Shown: positions 61,518 through 64,000 of the stretch, piece after piece
Layout: each line of letters starts with the position of its first letter
Position numbering within the stretch: the first letter of the stretch is position 1
Origin: Bacteroidota bacterium
GTDB taxonomy: Bacteria; Bacteroidota; Ignavibacteria; Ignavibacteriales; Ignavibacteriaceae
Length of the DNA stretch: 64,000 bases
Direction: 5' to 3'
Assembly: GCA_021777835.1 (NCBI GenBank)
Contig: JAJYDC010000003.1
Location: 62,001 to 126,000 of the forward strand
Translations under genes and position numbers: made by a program
Notes under the pieces: model-generated
The model's database searches: none
Told to the model about the DNA's origin: nothing
What the model saw: the letters and a program-made list of their open reading frames with translations, nothing else

Positions 61518-62660
61518 CTAATTTGTAAATCCTTTAATAAACTTACTCACCGCGAGAAAACCATTTTGCAGATATTCCCCATTAATATTTTCAATATAAC
61601 TGTTGTATGTGTCTTTGTTCCACAATATTCCGGCTATAAGTTTCGGAAGTTTTTTAATGTCAGGCTCATAGATCCCCATTCTTTTCTCAACTAGATATTC
61701 CATGTTGCCTTTTTCCTGTTCCCAAATATAATTAGTTATAACTGGAATTTTCTTGCACATTAAAATTTCCATGAATGTAGAAGCGCCGCATTTAGTTATT
61801 ACTATATCTGATAAATTTATTAAATCATAAATTAAATCCACATACCCGTAGATCTTTAAGTTACCTAGATTATTTTTCTCCTTAAGTCTCGTTGCTTTTT
61901 TATTCAATGATTTGTTTCTTCCGCAGATAATTGCGATCTCAACCTCATCTAATTTGCTCGAAAGAATTTTCAATATCTTTAATCCCTTCGGTATCCCGTC
62001 TCCTCCGCCCAATATTAGTATAATATTCTTATTTAAGTCAAAACCTAATTTCTTTTTTAATGGGGCTATTTCATTTGATTTCAGCGGGTTAGAAAATTTC
62101 TCATTTAGTATGAATGGGAATAAGTGAAGTTTATCCCTGGTTATTCCTTTGTTGACACACCAGTTTATTAATCTCTCGCTGAAAACAATAAAGTTCTGAT
62201 CCTTCCTTAAAAACCATAAGGGGTGTGCTGTGTATGGGTCGGTAACAACTGTAATTACCGGAGCTTCTATGTTAAGTTCTTCTAAAACCTCAATTAAAGG
62301 TTGAATCAAGAAAAAATGAAATATGATAACTTTATCCGGTTTCGTTTCTCTGAATAATTCACGCAAGTATGGCTTAACAAAAAATGAAATTGTGTTACTA
62401 TTCATTTTACCTATAACAGAAGATTTATAAACCAAATATAAAGTCTGATATAACCATCTTGCCTTTGCTTGAAGTATCCTGTAACCGTCTTCAATTAGCC
62501 ATTTAACTATTTTATTCGTTTTCTTAAAACCGTCAATAAGTATCGGATCTATTTCATCCCCGTAATTATGAGTTAGGGTATTGGCTATCGACTTTGCCGG
62601 TGCTAGATGTCCGCCGCCTGTTTTAAGATATAATAAAAAATATTTTTTCTTTTGATTCAT
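61518..62660 (-). CDS. Diacylglycerol glycosyltransferase-like protein (GT28/MGDG-synthase type)
   Basis: 380 aa, GT-B fold. N-terminal LKTGGGHLAPAKSIANTL (glycine-rich GGGH loop) then a DPILIDGFKKTN segment; C-terminal donor site CGASTFMEILMCKKIPVI and EQEKGNMEYLVEKRMG, as in MurG/MGDG synthases. Expected to transfer a sugar from UDP-sugar to a lipid acceptor at the membrane. Six bases after the next gene, so an operon of two. Acceptor and sugar are unknown. Confidence 0.82.
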   Translation of the reverse strand: MNQKKKYFLLYLKTGGGHLAPAKSIANTLTHNYGDEIDPILIDGFKKTNKIVKWLIEDGYRILQAKARWLYQTLYLVYKSSVIGKMNSNTISFFVKPYLRELFRETKPDKVIIFHFFLIQPLIEVLEELNIEAPVITVVTDPYTAHPLWFLRKDQNFIVFSERLINWCVNKGITRDKLHLFPFILNEKFSNPLKSNEIAPLKKKLGFDLNKNIILILGGGDGIPKGLKILKILSSKLDEVEIAIICGRNKSLNKKATRLKEKNNLGNLKIYGYVDLIYDLINLSDIVITKCGASTFMEILMCKKIPVITNYIWEQEKGNMEYLVEKRMGIYEPDIKKLPKLIAGILWNKDTYNSYIENINGEYLQNGFLAVSKFIKGFTN

Positions 62661-62666
62661 AATTAA

Positions 62667-63983
62667 TTAACGTAAAATAGGTGAATCTTCATGCGTCATT
62701 TTACCTGTTTCAAGTATTTCGAGAATTTTATACGTCCCAAGTTTCCTTGCCTTTAAGAATCCTGACCAAGCCGCTTCCGCAAGCCTCCCTCTATTAAGCA
62801 AATCAAACAGCCATTGATCTGTATATTCGGGGTTTTCTTGTTTAATTCCCGCCTGTATTTCATATAACCATTTTGCATTGAATTGTTCTTGTGAACCTAT
62901 TGCTGGAGTCATAATAATTGGAAGTCCTAAACCTGCATAAAACGAAAGCTCGCTAGGCTTTGTCCATAAAATATCTGTTGTGCGTATTGCATTGTTAAAC
63001 TTAATAAAATATTCTTCTAATTTATCGGAATAAATAATGTTTATATTATCATTGTTCGGACTAATCTCTTTCTTTACATTCTCAAAATAATCTTTTACAT
63101 TTTCCTTTGTGCCTGCAGCTAAGTTTAATCTAATTTCACCCGCCTTCAGTTTTTTCTTAAGACTTACCGCAATAGTTCTTCCGATTTCCTTTTGTGCTCC
63201 TGCGCCTCCTACACCATAAGTTATTGTAAGTTTCCTTGCATTTTCAAACTTGCAATTATCTTCCCCGAGAAAATATCTAACCCCCTTTTCATGCATTCCC
63301 CAAAAGCGATTATTTGGATCAAGATAATATAACCTTTGCGTTAAGTCTGCAATTAATACTTTTAAATCCTTTCCGCCTAATAAGTCTTCCGATAAAGGGA
63401 AGCCGGTTATAAAAATTCTCTCCGCTGGAACACCATATGCACTCAGCCTTTGTGCGGCTTTGCCGCAAGGCGCAAAATAAATTATCCTGCTTTCCCATGG
63501 CTCTGCCGCTACCCAAACCCTATTCAAATCTGCATCGCAAATAATACAGTAAATACCGTCGTATCCGCTTAAATCCGCTGCAATCGCAGGTGCAAAAAAA
63601 GAGGTTACTAAAGGTAAATGCTTTGTGCTTATTTTTTTCAACATCCCTGAGCACAACCCCTTCTTTATACTCGATGCTAAAAGATCAACTTGAAATGTTT
63701 TGTTCGATAAATTTCTCATCGGATAAAATGAAGGGATTCTAAGAAACGAATCTAAAATATTAAATACAGGGTTTCCAATAAACGGAATTCCTTTGGCTCG
63801 TGACATAAATTCATAAACGTAAAGAAGCCTGCTCCATAATATCTTTTCAGATGGCGATACTGCATCGTTGGCGCCGACTAATATTACTTCTTCTTCAGCA
63901 ATATTACGCAGTGGGTCTACTGCTCGAAGATGACCATAGCCCATGCTTGCAGATACAACCCAAGCCTTCTTATTTGATTCCAA
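62667..63983 (-). CDS. GT-B glycosyltransferase-like protein, partner of the MGDG-type gene
   Basis: 438 aa. SASMGYGHLRAVDPLR at the start resembles the GGGHxxA loop of MGDG-synthase-like enzymes (GYGH variant). The C-terminal half has TYGVGGAGAQKEIG, TKPSELSFYAGLGLPII and GSQEQFNAKWLYE, which look like the donor-site region of GT-B enzymes. TTG start at 63983 supported by AAGGA 8 bases upstream. I cannot name a characterised family. Overall it reads as a distant relative of its downstream neighbour. Confidence 0.65.
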   Translation of the reverse strand: MESNKKAWVVSASMGYGHLRAVDPLRNIAEEEVILVGANDAVSPSEKILWSRLLYVYEFMSRAKGIPFIGNPVFNILDSFLRIPSFYPMRNLSNKTFQVDLLASSIKKGLCSGMLKKISTKHLPLVTSFFAPAIAADLSGYDGIYCIICDADLNRVWVAAEPWESRIIYFAPCGKAAQRLSAYGVPAERIFITGFPLSEDLLGGKDLKVLIADLTQRLYYLDPNNRFWGMHEKGVRYFLGEDNCKFENARKLTITYGVGGAGAQKEIGRTIAVSLKKKLKAGEIRLNLAAGTKENVKDYFENVKKEISPNNDNINIIYSDKLEEYFIKFNNAIRTTDILWTKPSELSFYAGLGLPIIMTPAIGSQEQFNAKWLYEIQAGIKQENPEYTDQWLFDLLNRGRLAEAAWSGFLKARKLGTYKILEILETGKMTHEDSPILR

Positions 63984-64000
63984 TATCTAAGTCCTTAAAT

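Noticed and set aside
1-64000. tRNA, rRNA, CRISPR, phage or IS genes
   Set aside because: Scanned for T-loop-like GGTTCGAATCC, repeat-spacer patterns and transposase or integrase genes; only chromosomal XerD was found. XerD is housekeeping, not a mobile element.
1-64000. Sigma-54 promoters (TGGCAC-N5-TTGC)
   Set aside because: I saw no convincing intergenic match by eye, including in front of rpoN operon genes; a scan by program would be needed to exclude weak ones.

Overview
The window is an AT-rich bacterial chromosome segment, coding on both strands with short gaps. It looks like a Gram-negative member of the Bacteroidota/Chlorobi group, most probably the Ignavibacteria lineage. The main clue is a C-terminal type IX secretion (T9SS) sorting domain with the NYPNPFNPST signature in the protein at 1976-3199. 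Supporting clues are outer-membrane systems (Lnt, Mla, MsbA, O-antigen-ligase-like protein), sigma-54, HslUV, and a promoter before rpsT whose TATATTTG box fits the Bacteroidota -7 consensus TAnnTTTG. The lineage is inferred from motifs, not from a 16S gene. I found no rRNA, tRNA, CRISPR array, prophage or intact insertion sequence.

Layout. 1-4.4 kb: end of lnt, threonine aldolase with a thioesterase, a T9SS-exported repeat protein and a predicted outer-membrane protein. 4.7-12 kb (minus strand): DUF3109 protein, rpoN, a membrane methyltransferase, hslV, hslU and a CHASE2-sensor sigma-54 activator; sigma-54 and a membrane-bound partner for it therefore lie within 7 kb. 12-21 kb: SDR enzyme, lamin-tail-domain surface protein, LOG hydrolase, an orphan Mla-type ATPase, DUF2721 protein, aat, M24 peptidase and gdhA. 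21.4-24.4 kb: a large protein joining two receiver-like domains to a PEP-synthase-type ATP-grasp domain, the most unusual gene here. 24.5-31.3 kb: copper delivery pair (Sco, PCuAC), tandem universal stress protein plus an antiporter-EIIA fusion, pncB, and a DUF4097 lipoprotein with SGGDI repeats.

31.5-40.2 kb: uvrA with a downstream membrane protein, the mlaEFD operon, glutaredoxin-groES without groEL, and a nicotinamidase-like hydrolase. 40.4-45.7 kb: small accessory genes (small membrane protein, GNAT, DinB, lipoprotein) and an M1 aminopeptidase with HEAT repeats. 45.8-48.1 kb: tRNA modification genes truA-queD-queE, and rpsT. 48.2-57.6 kb (minus strand): envelope genes, namely a GlmU-like nucleotidyltransferase, O-antigen-ligase-like protein, MsbA, a beta-propeller lipoprotein, site-2 protease, XerD and a 7TM-HD phosphodiesterase, several with overlapping stop/start codons. 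57.9-64 kb: pepT, a decayed four-helix-bundle gene, a U32 peptidase-family protein, a YceH-family protein and a pair of GT-B glycosyltransferase-like genes.

Most of the window is housekeeping. The candidates for new biology are the receiver/ATP-grasp protein (21394-24402), the CHASE2 sigma-54 activator (4700-7162), the antiporter-EIIA fusion with its USP partner (25919-28431), and the glycosyltransferase-like pair at the right end. No defence island or other clearly novel multi-gene system is visible.
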